Source: Caprella mutica (Eukaryota; Arthropoda; Malacostraca; Amphipoda; Caprellidae). From it: a stretch of DNA of 64,000 nt. Below the pieces are notes generated by a model that saw nothing but the letters and a program-made list of their open reading frames with translations, was not told the origin of the DNA and ran no database searches. The translations under genes and the position numbers were made by a program. Where the stretch lies: assembly GCA_947561585.1 (NCBI GenBank), contig CANNZV010000422.1, positions 500,102 to 564,101 of the forward strand, given 5' to 3'. Below are positions 47,836 to 58,298 of the stretch, piece by piece. Within the stretch, counting starts at the first letter, position 1, and each line of letters starts with the position of its first letter.

Positions 47836-48708
47836 AGGTCGAGTCTACTCTATTATCATATTACATTTTATTACTCAAATCGATAATTGGAATATATTTG
47901 TATGTCGATATGAAAAAGCTTCATCTAAAATCACTAAAATAATATATTTTATATACTTTATTAGTTCGAAAAAATGACCTAACTCCGTGAACCTTAGAGA
48001 ACAATTTTTCAAATAGCATTTGTTCTTCCCATTACAATAAATTCAGGGTCAAAACTTTATGACTCAGAGGTATTGCTAACTATTCGAAAAAAGAAAGGAC
48101 GTTTTAGTTTTATTGGTACAGTTGAAGTTGGCATTAGATTGTATCAGCTCTGCTAGCAGACCAAATATTCAATATTTTATCATAAATTTTAGTGAAAATA
48201 TGTTGTCCCTGGACTGGCCTTTTAGCTATTTTAATTATAAGGTAATGGAATTTATTTATACAAACTGTGTTAGTCTAGTACAAAACCACTGTGAGAGTTT
48301 TATACTAGACCATGACAGCCTGGAACGTAACTCTGGTCTACTACTTGGGTTTGCTATACATCTAAGTCTGTCGAACAATGTAAATGATTTAGCTGGGTCA
48401 TATTGATGGTAAACTAGTAAAACTACCAATTCGCATATTACTCAAGGAGTCTAGTATGATGTATGCTATGCATTGGTGCCTCTGGTCCGATCAATACGAA
48501 TGGAAACATGTTAGTCTGCCTTAAATAATTTAGGTTTAAACAAATTCTGGTGATAACAATTACGACATTGATATGTATTTTTTATATTGAAATTCCATGT
48601 GCTTTTTATTCCGAACACTACTTTCATGTTGCATCCTCCAAGATGAGTTTATTGCAAGTTACCAGTCTGTCTAACCTAATAGACTAATCGTTTTTCCTTT
48701 CATTTCAG
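47836..48708. other. Second intron of the transposon gene
   Basis: Apart from the hairpin, the intron holds a 97-codon open stretch (48113-48406) with no recognisable domain and no sign of splicing into the gene. A remnant of another insertion is possible. Confidence 0.4.
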
Positions 48709-49409
48709 CTTGGAAACTTCAGCATGAAGATTTCATATTAGCTCCTATTTGAAAAAATGCGCATTTCTTCCTCATAATTATTGATGTGAAGAATAAGTGC
48801 CTTATCATATTGAACAGTCTGTCATCTACACAACGTCAGGCAGCTTTGGATTATCTTGCTTTAATGCTTACATTATACTGTTCAATAGGATTAAAATGTG
48901 ACGCAAACGAATGGACCTTGTACGAGCCTGAAGATTTCCCTAGACAATCCAATAGTTACGATTGTGGACTCTTCGTGGCTAATGCCGCCAAAGTGTTGTG
49001 CTCTGGATCTGGTTCGCTAGTACCCTCAGTCAGTTTCAGAAGATCAATGAAAAATCTTTTGAAAAAGAACATGAAGATCTGCGAAAGAAGGGCTCCTATT
49101 CGACGAGAGGTTGTCAACTTCTCCTACAAGCCTCCACCGTTTCCCATTCTAAATAAAGTGGTAAAAACACCTCCTACTAATTATAAAAGCACACTAACGT
49201 ATGTAACTAGCTGTGTAGCTAATACGTATGGCAAAATAAACGATGATTGTAATTTAGGAGAAATGTGTAAGAACTTGGAAACAAATTGTAAAATGATCCG
49301 GTGTGACCATTGCGATGGATGGTATCATATCGATTGTTGCGGCCTTTCACATAATGCATCAATGCTAGAGCATTCGAACGATCTTTTTTTTTGTGAACAG
49401 TGTTCATAG

Positions 49410-50469
49410 TTTATTATTAACTTTATATATTATTTAATTTTTAGTATATAGTTAGTTTTTTCTAATTATAGTCTAAATTAATAGCAATAGTGCTTTAATT
49501 TTTCCAGTGGATATATAGTTTATTTAATTTTTTTTGTTAATTTCATTAGGGAAATTATTATTTTTCCTATTCATACCCAATTTCTTGTATCATTTTTTTA
49601 CTTTGTTATTCTAGGGTAATTGTTTTTGTTTCAATAAAGTAAATTCAATATACATGTAATTTATTTATTTATTTTCCAATGTATTCTTTGTAGTAAAGTT
49701 TGTAAAAAGTATTCTAGAATCTATTATGAAAATAAACACTTCTGCTTGATACACTGGTTGGTCAAAATTTAAAAGGCCAGTTCAACATTAATAGATATAT
49801 ATTATTAGAACCTTTCTAAAAATTAAACATTTAAATGTAATAAACTGCTGAAAAGTTAGGGGTTGCAGAGATGTGTAAATAGATAGTTGTAAACCAAGAA
49901 TGAATGACGTTAGCGCAGATTCGGGTACAAATATAAATATTACGAAACTATACTTTTTTCACTTCTAGATACCGAAATTCGATGACTTAATAATGTTTTT
50001 TCATTAATACTTTTTTTTAATGTTAACCATTAATAGCAGTTTCAGAGGATAATAGATTTTTGTGTTAGTAAGGCTCGTACGTTTCAAGTATTATCACCTC
50101 TTCCATCCGTGAGCTGCTTGTGTCCCTTTTCGTCACATTCATTGCTAAGAGACTGCATTCAAGAAGTAGGTTCTCTCTATTTTTGCCGAATAATAGTGAT
50201 TGAATTCATATTTATAACCTTTAAACTCGAATATAATAATTTCGTAAAAAAAACATTTAATTGAATCTGTTGAGGCTTGATTAAAATTAAATGTCCTAGT
50301 GCTGAACAAAATTACGCTACTGACAATAATAATTTCTAAACTTAACTAGGACTAGCTGTACCATATATTTTTACGACTAGTTATATAAATTTAAGATAGT
50401 TTGGTTTAATTAATTAACGATATAACTATGAGCAACTCATCAAAGTTACTATGAAATATTAAATTAAAT
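49410..50469. other. 3' flank of the transposon gene, polyadenylation signal
   Basis: An AATAAA is at 49633-49638, about 225 bp past the stop, in a T-rich setting that suits a 3' end. Near 50090-50170 is an inverted copy of the dispersed repeat seen at 27690-27870 (TATCACCTCTTCCATCC). The rest is A+T-rich and unremarkable. Confidence 0.5.
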
Positions 50470-51005
50470 TTGCGTGCCGCACGTTTCTATCACGCCAACA
50501 CATAATTCCATCCGATATTAAACTATACAATTGCTATCGTCAGGCTAATTTATAATTTTTGTTATCTTTTCACTAAGCTGTGTGCTTTACGTTTCTATCA
50601 CGCCAATACATAGTTCCATCCGATATTATACTATACAATTGATATCGTCATGCTAATTTATTATTTTTGTTATCTTTTCACTAAGCAGCGTGCCGCACGT
50701 TTCTGTCACGCCAACAAATAGTTCCATCCAATATCAAACTATACAAATGATATCGTCACGCTAATTTATAATTTCGGTTATCTTTTCACTAAGCAGCGTA
50801 CCGCACGTTTCTATCACGCCAACACATAATTCCATCCGATATGAAACTATACAATTGATATCTTCACGCCAATTTATATTTTCTATCATCATTGTACTAA
50901 GTTGCGTAACGCACGTTTCTTTCACGCTAAAACATTATTCCATTCAAAAGTATGGTATACAATTTAATAATTAATATGTCGTCACGCTAATTTCTATTTC
51001 TATTT
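50470..51005. repeat. Right array D', about 5 inverted 108-bp units
   Basis: These are reverse complements of the array D unit (TGCCGCACGTTTCTATCACG, CCAACACATAATTCCATCCG). The outermost copies are more diverged (TTGCGTAACGCACGTTTC). There are about five units, against about 26 in the left arm. Confidence 0.93.
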
Positions 51006-51179
51006 TATTCTCACTAACTAGTGTACTTCCCATCACAATTTATGGGTTATCAATAGTAAAAGAAAAAATATTATTAATTAAAGATATAAATATTCAAAGA
51101 ATATATTTGAAGGAATTAATTAAAAGAAAAAGTTGTTTAAAAATATGTATTTAGACAGAAAAATATGTAAAACAATTGA

Positions 51180-51370
51180 GCCAAGAAATTTGAGTCAAAA
51201 AATTTGAGTCAAAAAAATTTGAATCAAAAAAATTTGAGTCAAAAAAATTTGAGTCAAAAAAATTTGAGTCAAAAAAATTTGAGTCAAAAAAATTTGAGTC
51301 AAAAAAATTTGAGTCAAAAAAAAATTTGAGTCAAAAAAAATTTGAGTCAAAAAAATTTGAGTCAAAAAAT
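51180..51370. repeat. Right array C', AAAAAATTTGAGTC units
   Basis: About 13 units of 14-17 bp, complementary to the TTTTTTGACTC variants of left array C but lacking the ATATTTTT form that dominates there. Confidence 0.93.
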
Positions 51371-51384
51371 TTAATTTTCTGCAT

Positions 51385-54000
51385 TTTAGACAGTTGCGTG
51401 AGTGCGTACGCTAAAATTCCTATTTCTCCGCATTTTAGACAGTTGCGTGAGCGTGCACGCTAAAAAAATCCAATTTCAGTTTTCTAGACAGTTGCGTGAG
51501 CGTGCACGCCAATTATTTTAATTTAGACATTTGCGTGAGCGTGCACGCCAATTCTTTTTTTTCCACATTTTAGACAGTTGCGTGAGCGTGCACGCCAATT
51601 ATTTTAATTTAGACATTTGCGTGAGCGTGCACGCAAATTTTAATTTAGACATTTGCGTGAGCGTGCACGCATTTTTTTTTCTGCGTTTTTGACAGTTGCG
51701 TGAGCGTGCACGCCAATCCTTTTTTTTCCGCATCTTAGAAAGTTGCGTGAGAGTGCACGCCAATTATTTTAATTTAGACATTTGCGTGAGCGTGCACGCC
51801 ATTTTTTAAAAAAATTCTGCGTTTTTGACATTTGCGTGAGCGTGCACGCCAGTTCTTTTTTTTTCCGCATTTTAGACAGTTGCGTGAGCGTGCATGCCAA
51901 TTATTTTAATTTCACATTTGCGTGAGCGTGCACGCCATTTTTTAAAATTTTTCTGCGTTTTTGACAGTTGCGTGAGCGTGCACGCCAATTATTTTTTTTC
52001 CGCATTTTAGACAGTTGCGTGAGCGTGCACGCCAATTATTTTAATTTAGACATTTGCGTGAGCGTGCACGCCATTTTTTATATTTTTTCTGCGTTTTTGA
52101 CAGTTGCGTGAGCGTGCACGCCAGTTCTTTTTTTCCTCATTTTAGACAGTTGCGTGAGCGTGCACGCCAATTATTTTAATTTGGACATTTGCGTGAGCGT
52201 GCACGCCATTTTTAAAAAATTTCTACGTTTTTGACAGTTGCGTGAGCGTGCACGCCAATTCTTTTTTTTCCGCATTTTAGACAGTTGCGTGAGCGTGCAC
52301 GCCAATTATTTTAATTTAGACATTTGCGTGAGCGTGCACGCCATTTTTTATATTTTTTCTGCGTTTTTGACAGTTGCGTGAGCGTGCACGCCAGTTCTTT
52401 TTTTCCGCATTTTAGACAGTTGCGTGAGCGTGCACGCCAATTATTTTAATTTGGACATTTGCGTGAGCGTGCACGCCATTTTTTTAAAAATTTCCGCGTT
52501 TTTGACAGTTGCGTGAGCGTGCACGCCAATTATTTTAATTTAGACATTTGCGTGAGCGTGCACGCCATTTTTTATTTTTCTGCGTTTTTGACAGTTGCGT
52601 GAGCGTGCACGTCAATTCTTTTTTCTGCATTTTAGACAGTTGCGTGAGCGTGCACGCCAATTATTTTAATTTAGACATTTGCGTGAGCGTGCACGCCATT
52701 TTTTTTATTTTTTTCTGCGTTTTTGACAGTTGCGTGAGCGTGCACGCCAGTTCTTTTTTTTCCGCATTTTAGACAGTTGCGTGAGCGTGCACGCCAATTA
52801 TTTTAATTTAGACATTTGCGTGAGCGTGCACGCCATTATTTTATTTTTTTCTGCGTTTTTGACAGTTGCGTGAGCGTGCACGCCAGTACTTTTTTTCCGC
52901 ATTTTAGACAGTTGCGTGAGCGTGCATGCTAATTATTTTAATTTAGACATTTGCGTGAGCGTGCACGCCATTTTTAAATTTTTTCTGCGGTTTTGACAGT
53001 TGCGTGAGCGTGCACGCCAGTTCTTTTTTTTCCTCATTTTAGACAGTTGCGTGAGCGTGCACGCCAATTATATTAATTTAGACATTTGCGTAAGCGTGCA
53101 CGCCATTTTTTTTATTTTTTTCTGCGTTTTTGACAGTTGCGTGAGCGTGCACGCCAGTTCTTTTCTTTCCGCATTTCAGACAGTTGCGTGAGCGTGCACG
53201 CCAATTATTTTAATTTAGACATTTGCGTGAGCGTGCACGCCATTTTTTAAAAAAAATTCTGCGTTTCTGACAGTTGCGTGAGCGTGCACGCCAATTATTT
53301 TTTTTTCCGCATTTTAGACAGTTGCGTGAGCGTGCACGCCAATTATTTTAATTTAGACATTTGCGTGAGCGTGCACGCCATTTTTTTATTTTTTTCTGCG
53401 TTTTTGACAGTTGCGTGAGCGTGCACGCCAGTTCTTTTTTCCCGCATTTTAGACAGTTGCGTGAGCGTGCACGCCAATTATTTCAATTTAGACATTTGCG
53501 TGAGCGTGCACGCCATTTTTTAATTTTTTTTCTGCGTTTTTGACAGTTGCGTGAGCGTGCACGCCAGTTCTTTTTTTCCGCATTTTAGACAGTTGCGTGA
53601 GCGTGCACGCCAATTTTTTTAATTTAGACATTTGCGTGAGCGTGCACGCCATTTTTTAAAAAATTTCTGCGTTTTTGACAGTTGCGTGAGCGTGCACGCC
53701 AATTATTTTTTTTCAGCATTTTAGACAGTTGCGTGAGCGTGCACGCCAATTATTTTAATTTAGACATTTGCGTGAGCGTGCACGCCATTTTTTTTAATTT
53801 TTCCGCGTTTTAGACAGTTGCGTGAGCGTGCACGCCAATAAATTTTTTTCCGCATTTTAGACAGTTGCGTGAGCGTGCACGCCAAGAAATTCCATAAAAT
53901 TCCACTTTTCCATATTTTAGTCAACTTAGTTGCGTGGGCGTGCACGCAAATTCCTTTTTTCCGGCTTTTAGACAGTGGCGTGAGCGTGCACGCTCACGCC
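51385..54000. repeat. Right array B', higher-order repeat of about 135 bp, about 57 core copies
   Basis: Each monomer of about 45 bp has the core TTGCGTGAGCGTGCACGCCA. Three monomer types with different spacers (GTTCTTTTTTTTCCGCATTT, ATTATTTTAATTTAGACA, TTTTTTATTTTTTCTGCG) follow each other in fixed order, giving a period of about 135 bp repeated some 17 times with occasional deletion of one monomer. The array ends in a 24-bp perfect palindrome at 53977-54000. Confidence 0.95.
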
Positions 54001-54039
54001 GATTATTAATTCTTTTCCGTCTTTTAGATACTGCCCATT

Positions 54040-54145
54040 TTCTGTGCGAACAATCCTTAATTTCCTCCTATATTTACATGTATTTTACTGAGAACAGAGA
54101 GCAAAATAGAAGATTTCTTGGAGAACACTTCACCAGTTCCTGCAG
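54040..54145. mobile_element. Inverted fragment of the AGTCTGCAG repeat family
   Basis: It reads TGTGCGAACAATCCTTAATT, CCTATATTTACATGTATTTT and CACCAGTTCCTGCAGTCTGG. This is the complement of the copies at 12925-13060. It lies in the right arm of the giant element, outside array B'. Confidence 0.75.
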
Positions 54146-54521
54146 TCTGGTGACAACACAATACAAATAGCTTTGTAATAAAAACTATGTACATAATAAA
54201 ATTCAATAAAAGCTATGTAGTAAAAATTAATAATGACTTTATTCCTACTTGCCTAAAAAAAATACATAGCTATGCTCTGAGTTTATGAATAAAATTAATT
54301 TGTAAGGCTAGCATGTTCCTAAACCACACCACCTCAAGACACTGAACCTGTCATCACAGTATTATGATGTACTTATAATCCCTAATTAATTAGTGATATT
54401 AATTCCTAAACCACGGAATGGTACACATTGTAGTGGTTGCACGGGAACGCTAACCGAGGGACCGTACTTCGTACCTTGAAGGAACGTTCTTCGAGTTCTT
54501 CAGCACAGGAACGCACCTTAA
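54146..54521. other. Right-arm segment, inner part of the interrupted terminal repeat
   Basis: The last 100 bp (from about 54420) are the complement of left-arm sequence 41658-41760 (GAAGAACTCGAAG, GTTCCCGTG). Their counterpart continues at 58137 beyond the inserted 3.6-kb element. The remainder is non-coding and not clearly mirrored. Confidence 0.7.
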
Positions 54522-54935
54522 AAGTAGTTCATAAAAAACACTTAAATAGTTAGTACTATACATTGGAGAAAAAAAATAATATTTAGAATGAGTTACCTAT
54601 ATAGTTACCTACTTATCGATTTGACTAATAAAAGACGCATGACCACGCACAACCACACATGACCAACGCATGACCAATATATATGTGGTGGGGGAAGAAG
54701 AGAATGAAGCAGGGGGTCGGGGGGAAGCCTCGAGAATATTGTGACTAAGTTTAAAAACTATATTCAGCATATACCTAAGTGAACTAATTCGATTATTTAT
54801 CTTTCCTTCAGGTCATGCGATATGCCTGGATGCACGACCGCCATATTTGTTGTTGGTAGTTAGCGTCAATAGTTCTACCTGGTGATGTATCATAATGTAT
54901 CAGTATAATGATGTATAATTGCAATACACCAACAC

Positions 54936-55443
54936 CATAGTAAACAGAATAGTATAGTACCCCAGTAACATGTATTATTCAAATTTATTCTGGGTAGGCT
55001 GTGACGTCATTTATGTAAGCAAGAGGTCACGTCATAGTAAACAGAATTGCTGTGGGTCACGTGGAATAGAGAATTAAGATTGCGGCCAACGCGACCGATC
55101 TGACTAATGATCTAATTATATTGAATAAATCGTCTTCTTCAAGACTAAAAATTTGTTACTATTTTGGGTGTAAAAACACCAGTAGCAATTTCATCAACAG
55201 TCATTTTTTAATTTTCGTCCGTATGACTATAAAGATTGGATAATAACATGCGGTAATGTGGAATTTAAAAAATATCACCGAAAACGTTATTTAACAAAAG
55301 TTGGGTGTGTTGCAGCCATCTTTTGTGTTTGTACTGTACGTACAAACGTACGTACCATTGTTGACATGTAACGTCACAGCCTACCGGGACACGCGTAATA
55401 TCCCCCCTATAGCTCTGGGATACTATATATTCTCTGTACTGTG
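54936..55443. mobile_element. 508-bp miniature element with perfect 8-bp duplication
   Basis: It is flanked by ACCAACAC at 54928-54935 and 55444-55451. The empty site can be read in the opposite arm of the host element near 57710-57725 (complement of ACACCAACACCGTCC, one copy). The ends are CATAGTA and its complement TACTGTG, with imperfect inverted similarity running through AGTACCCCAG and GTAGGCTGTGACGT. CA ends and 8 bp suit P-type or hAT-type transposition. Confidence 0.9.
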
Positions 55444-55559
55444 ACCAACACCGTCCTCGAAATAATCGAGTCCGACATAAATTCAACATTAATATTTATT
55501 TTATTTTCAGAACAGAACAGAAGCCTGCTTCAATCCATTGCCAACAGGAAAACGAAATA

Positions 55560-55800
55560 TCGAATATACATTATTGCATGCTCCCCATTATTGCATGCAT
55601 ATAGCCTGCTTTTAAGAATAAGTGCATGAGGCATACACCATGCATTTACGAATAACTGCACCTGGCATGCATGCACCATGCATTTAAGAATAACTGCATG
55701 TGGCATGCATGCACCATGCATTTAAGAATAACTGCACCTGGCATGCATGCACCATGCATTTAAGAATAACTGCACCTGGCATGCATGCACCATGCGTTTA
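55560..55800. repeat. 38-bp minisatellite with GCATGCATGCACCATGCAT
   Basis: About five copies of TTAAGAATAACTGCACCTGG followed by CATGCATGCACCATGCAT. The unit itself contains a GCATGCATGC palindrome. Confidence 0.9.
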
Positions 55801-57000
55801 ATGCCACGTCACAACTCTATTTATTATATCACCAATTGGAATAATTGATTATATAAAATAACAGTAAGTGATGAATGAAATAATTTTTATCTTAAAAATG
55901 TAAATAATTAATCGTATAGAAATACTTTATCTTTCAAGTTAAGAGCTAGGTCTGATTTTAATTTTTGGGGTGGCAATTGTCCGGTCACGATCAAAACAAT
56001 ACCAGTAATTAGATATCCATTATATTACTGAATACCGTTCAAAATATATTTAGAAAAAAAAACGAATCGTGTGAGATAAAATCCGTAATTTATTGAATTA
56101 TATCGAAACCGGATTTCATATTCACTTTAAAATATTTCCATTGAATTTGTATATAACATCGTGTAACATTAATCCAATTGATATGCCCCCAAACGTACAT
56201 TACACTAATACTTTATATAATAAAGTAAAAACTGGTAATAAATATAGTTCAATATTTGAAAATTCTTCTGGAGATTATATATTAATTAATATTATTAATT
56301 TAATATAATATGTAATATTTATTATATCGTATTTGCTGTCTATTTCTGTATTTCATTAATAAACTCTTTTTCGTTTTGCTAGCTATTATATTCAGGATAG
56401 TGCTGCATCGTTAATCTAAAATATATCTGAACGATGTAAATGATACCTATATTTAAATTAATTAATAAATTTTCCTTAAAATAAAATACCTTTTATCTGA
56501 TCAAAATGTATTGTGCACTGAAAATATTAATTGACAGAAAATCCAGTATCTTAACTACATACACAAATAATACCAAAAAAAGAAATATTTGAAATTGAAA
56601 TTCTGCAAATAAAAGAATATCGATTTGAAAAACTAATCGACACATATATATATAATAGGGACATGAACTGAGAATTTACCCAATAATCCATTGAAACAGT
56701 TAATAAATATCTTTAATTTAGATATGTATATGATATCGCATTTGTTGTCTAATCCATTGCTTAAACGCTTTCGTTTAATTTGCTCATTATTTAGTTAAGT
56801 TTTGCAAGTGCTATTCTCATATGAATCTATTGGCAGAAAGTACCTACTTTGATTGGAGAGGATAACACTGTAGACTGATCATATTTAAGGGTCTTTTACA
56901 GAATAGAAGCGCAAAATATATATTATTATAATTACTTATAATATTATTATTTATTAATTTATTAGAGGCTTAATATTTATTAGAAATGATCTGTATCTGT
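55801..57000. other. Interior of the 3.6-kb element, nothing recognised
   Basis: A+T-rich sequence with short ORFs only (longest 71 codons at 56093-56308). No domain is recognised. Confidence 0.5.
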
Positions 57001-57400
57001 AATTCATATTGGTTATCATTATCATATTGGTTATAATGAGGATTGTGACAATATGCGTTTAAAATCACAGATCTCGAAAATATTATAGACAGTGATAATT
57101 AAGAAGAATTGAATGTTCTACACCAGCAGTATATAATATTAAACACAATTTCAGGTCATTTTGTCTATACTATTTTCGGGATCTATGATTTTAAACGCAT
57201 ATTGTCAAAACTGTAGATATAATTATCATATTGGGTATCGTTATCATATTGGTTATCATTATTATATTGGTTATCATTATCATATTGGTTATCATCATCA
57301 TATTGGTTATCTTTTTCATATAGGTTATCATTATCATATTGGCTATCAACTTATCATTATCATATTGGTTATCATTATCGTATTGGTTATCATTTGATAA
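57000..57400. repeat. TTGGTTATCATTATCATA short tandem repeat
   Basis: About a dozen imperfect units of 18 bp, densest at 57215-57400, with a small outlying group near 57005-57035. Confidence 0.88.
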
Positions 57401-58298
57401 TGGTATCTATGAATGATACACATTTGTGCCTCTATTTTGGGAACGACCCAAATTTTTAATTTGTAGGATTGTAGCAATCAATAAAATTACATACTAAACG
57501 TTCATCATTACAATGGTTAGGACTTTATTTTACATATTAGTCTTAGTTGGCTGAGACTCTAAAATTAAATCGTCTTGGTTGTTGGCTCCCCATTATATTA
57601 TATATATTCGATATTTCGTTTTCCTGCTGGCAATGGATTGAAGCAGGCTTCTGTTCTGTTCTGAAAAGAAATATTAATGTTGAATTTATGTCGGACTCGA
57701 TTATTTCGAGGACGGTGTTGGTGTATTGCAATTATACATCATTATACTGATACATTATGATACATCTAACATCACCAGGTAGAACTATTGACGCTACCAA
57801 CAACAAATATGACGGTCGTGCATCCAGGCATATTGCATGACCTGAAGGAAAGATAAATAATCGAATTAGTTCACTTAGGTATATGCTGAATATAGTTTTG
57901 AAACTTAGTCACAATATTCTCGAGGCTTCCCCCCGACCCCCTGCACCATTCTCTTCTTCCCCCACCACATATATATATTGGTCATGCGTTGGTCATGTGT
58001 GGTTGTGCGTGGTCATGCGTCTTTTAGTCAAACCAACAAGTAGGTAGCTATTATCAGTTAAATAACTCATTCTAAATATTATTATTTTTCTCCAATGTAT
58101 AGTACTAACTATTTAAGTGTTTTTTATGAACTACTTAGCTCCTTTTCGGCCCGATTAGATCCGGCTTGGTCACCTTTCGGTCCGTTTTGGACCCCAATCT
58201 GTCCGTTTTGGAACACAATTGGTCCGTTTTGGTCCCCAATCGGTCCGTTTTGGTCCTCAATCGGTCCGATTCAGTCCGTTTCGGTGATTCTATGTACC

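Larger units (their letters stand above)
46271..49409 (+). pseudogene. MULE transposase - SWIM - Ulp1-like protease - PHD gene, truncated, two stops
   Basis: Three exons join in phase: up to 47453, 47563-47766 and 48709-49409, with GTAAGT/CAG and GTAGGT/CAG junctions. Exon 1 encodes the second half of a MULE-type transposase (LVIITDREQGIVQAIKYSIP, HFFCWNHIRTDIKTWLNK, NASESLNSVYKRF) and a SWIM zinc finger (CSCSSKTDCIH), then a basic stretch. Exons 2-3 encode a C48/Ulp1-like domain (KNAHFFLIIID with the His, FPRQSNSYDCGLF with Gln and Cys). The position where Asp is expected reads ILNSL, i.e. Asn. The C-terminus is a PHD finger (RCDHCDGWYHIDCCG, FFCEQC). Damage: the N-terminal half with the first catalytic Asp is missing, replaced by array D; TAA at 47231-47233 and TGA at 48750-48752 interrupt the frame. 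The first 20 or so codons of the open frame are satellite D sequence. Confidence 0.82.
54522..58136. mobile_element. 3.6-kb element with long inverted repeats, inserted in the right arm
   Basis: Both ends begin AAGTAGTTCATAAAAAACAC (right end inverted). The arms are about 90 percent alike over 400-600 bp (54522-54935 plus 55444-55570 against about 57570-58136), apart from a 508-bp insertion in the left arm. The interior has two minisatellites and only short ORFs, none recognised. It breaks the terminal repeat of the giant element: giant-element sequence stops at 54521 and resumes at 58137. The flanks (CCTTAA, AGCTCC) give no certain target duplication. It is a foldback-like non-autonomous element of unknown superfamily. 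Confidence 0.83.
41477..58298. mobile_element. Giant 16.8-kb transposon with mirrored satellite arms and a MULE-type core
   Basis: The left end GGTATATAGAATCACC and the complement of the right end GGTACATAGAATCACC begin long inverted arms. In order, the left arm has array A (41500-41640, GACCAAAACGGACCGATTGG), array B (42422-42803), array C (42806-43380) and array D (43480-46330). The right arm has D' (50470-51000), C' (51180-51370), B' (51385-54000) and A' (58140-58290), all inverted. Single-copy joins between arrays are also mirrored (43430-43480 against 51005-51065). The core (46333-49410) is a broken MULE-Ulp1-PHD gene. The 3.6-kb element at 54522-58136 is a later insertion; without it the element is about 13.2 kb. 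No convincing target duplication was found at the outer edges, so the termini may be off by several bases. Confidence 0.85.

Noticed and set aside
52548..53945. ORFs reading CVSVHA and RERAR repeats
   Set aside because: They are translations of array B' cores and differ in every frame by chance.
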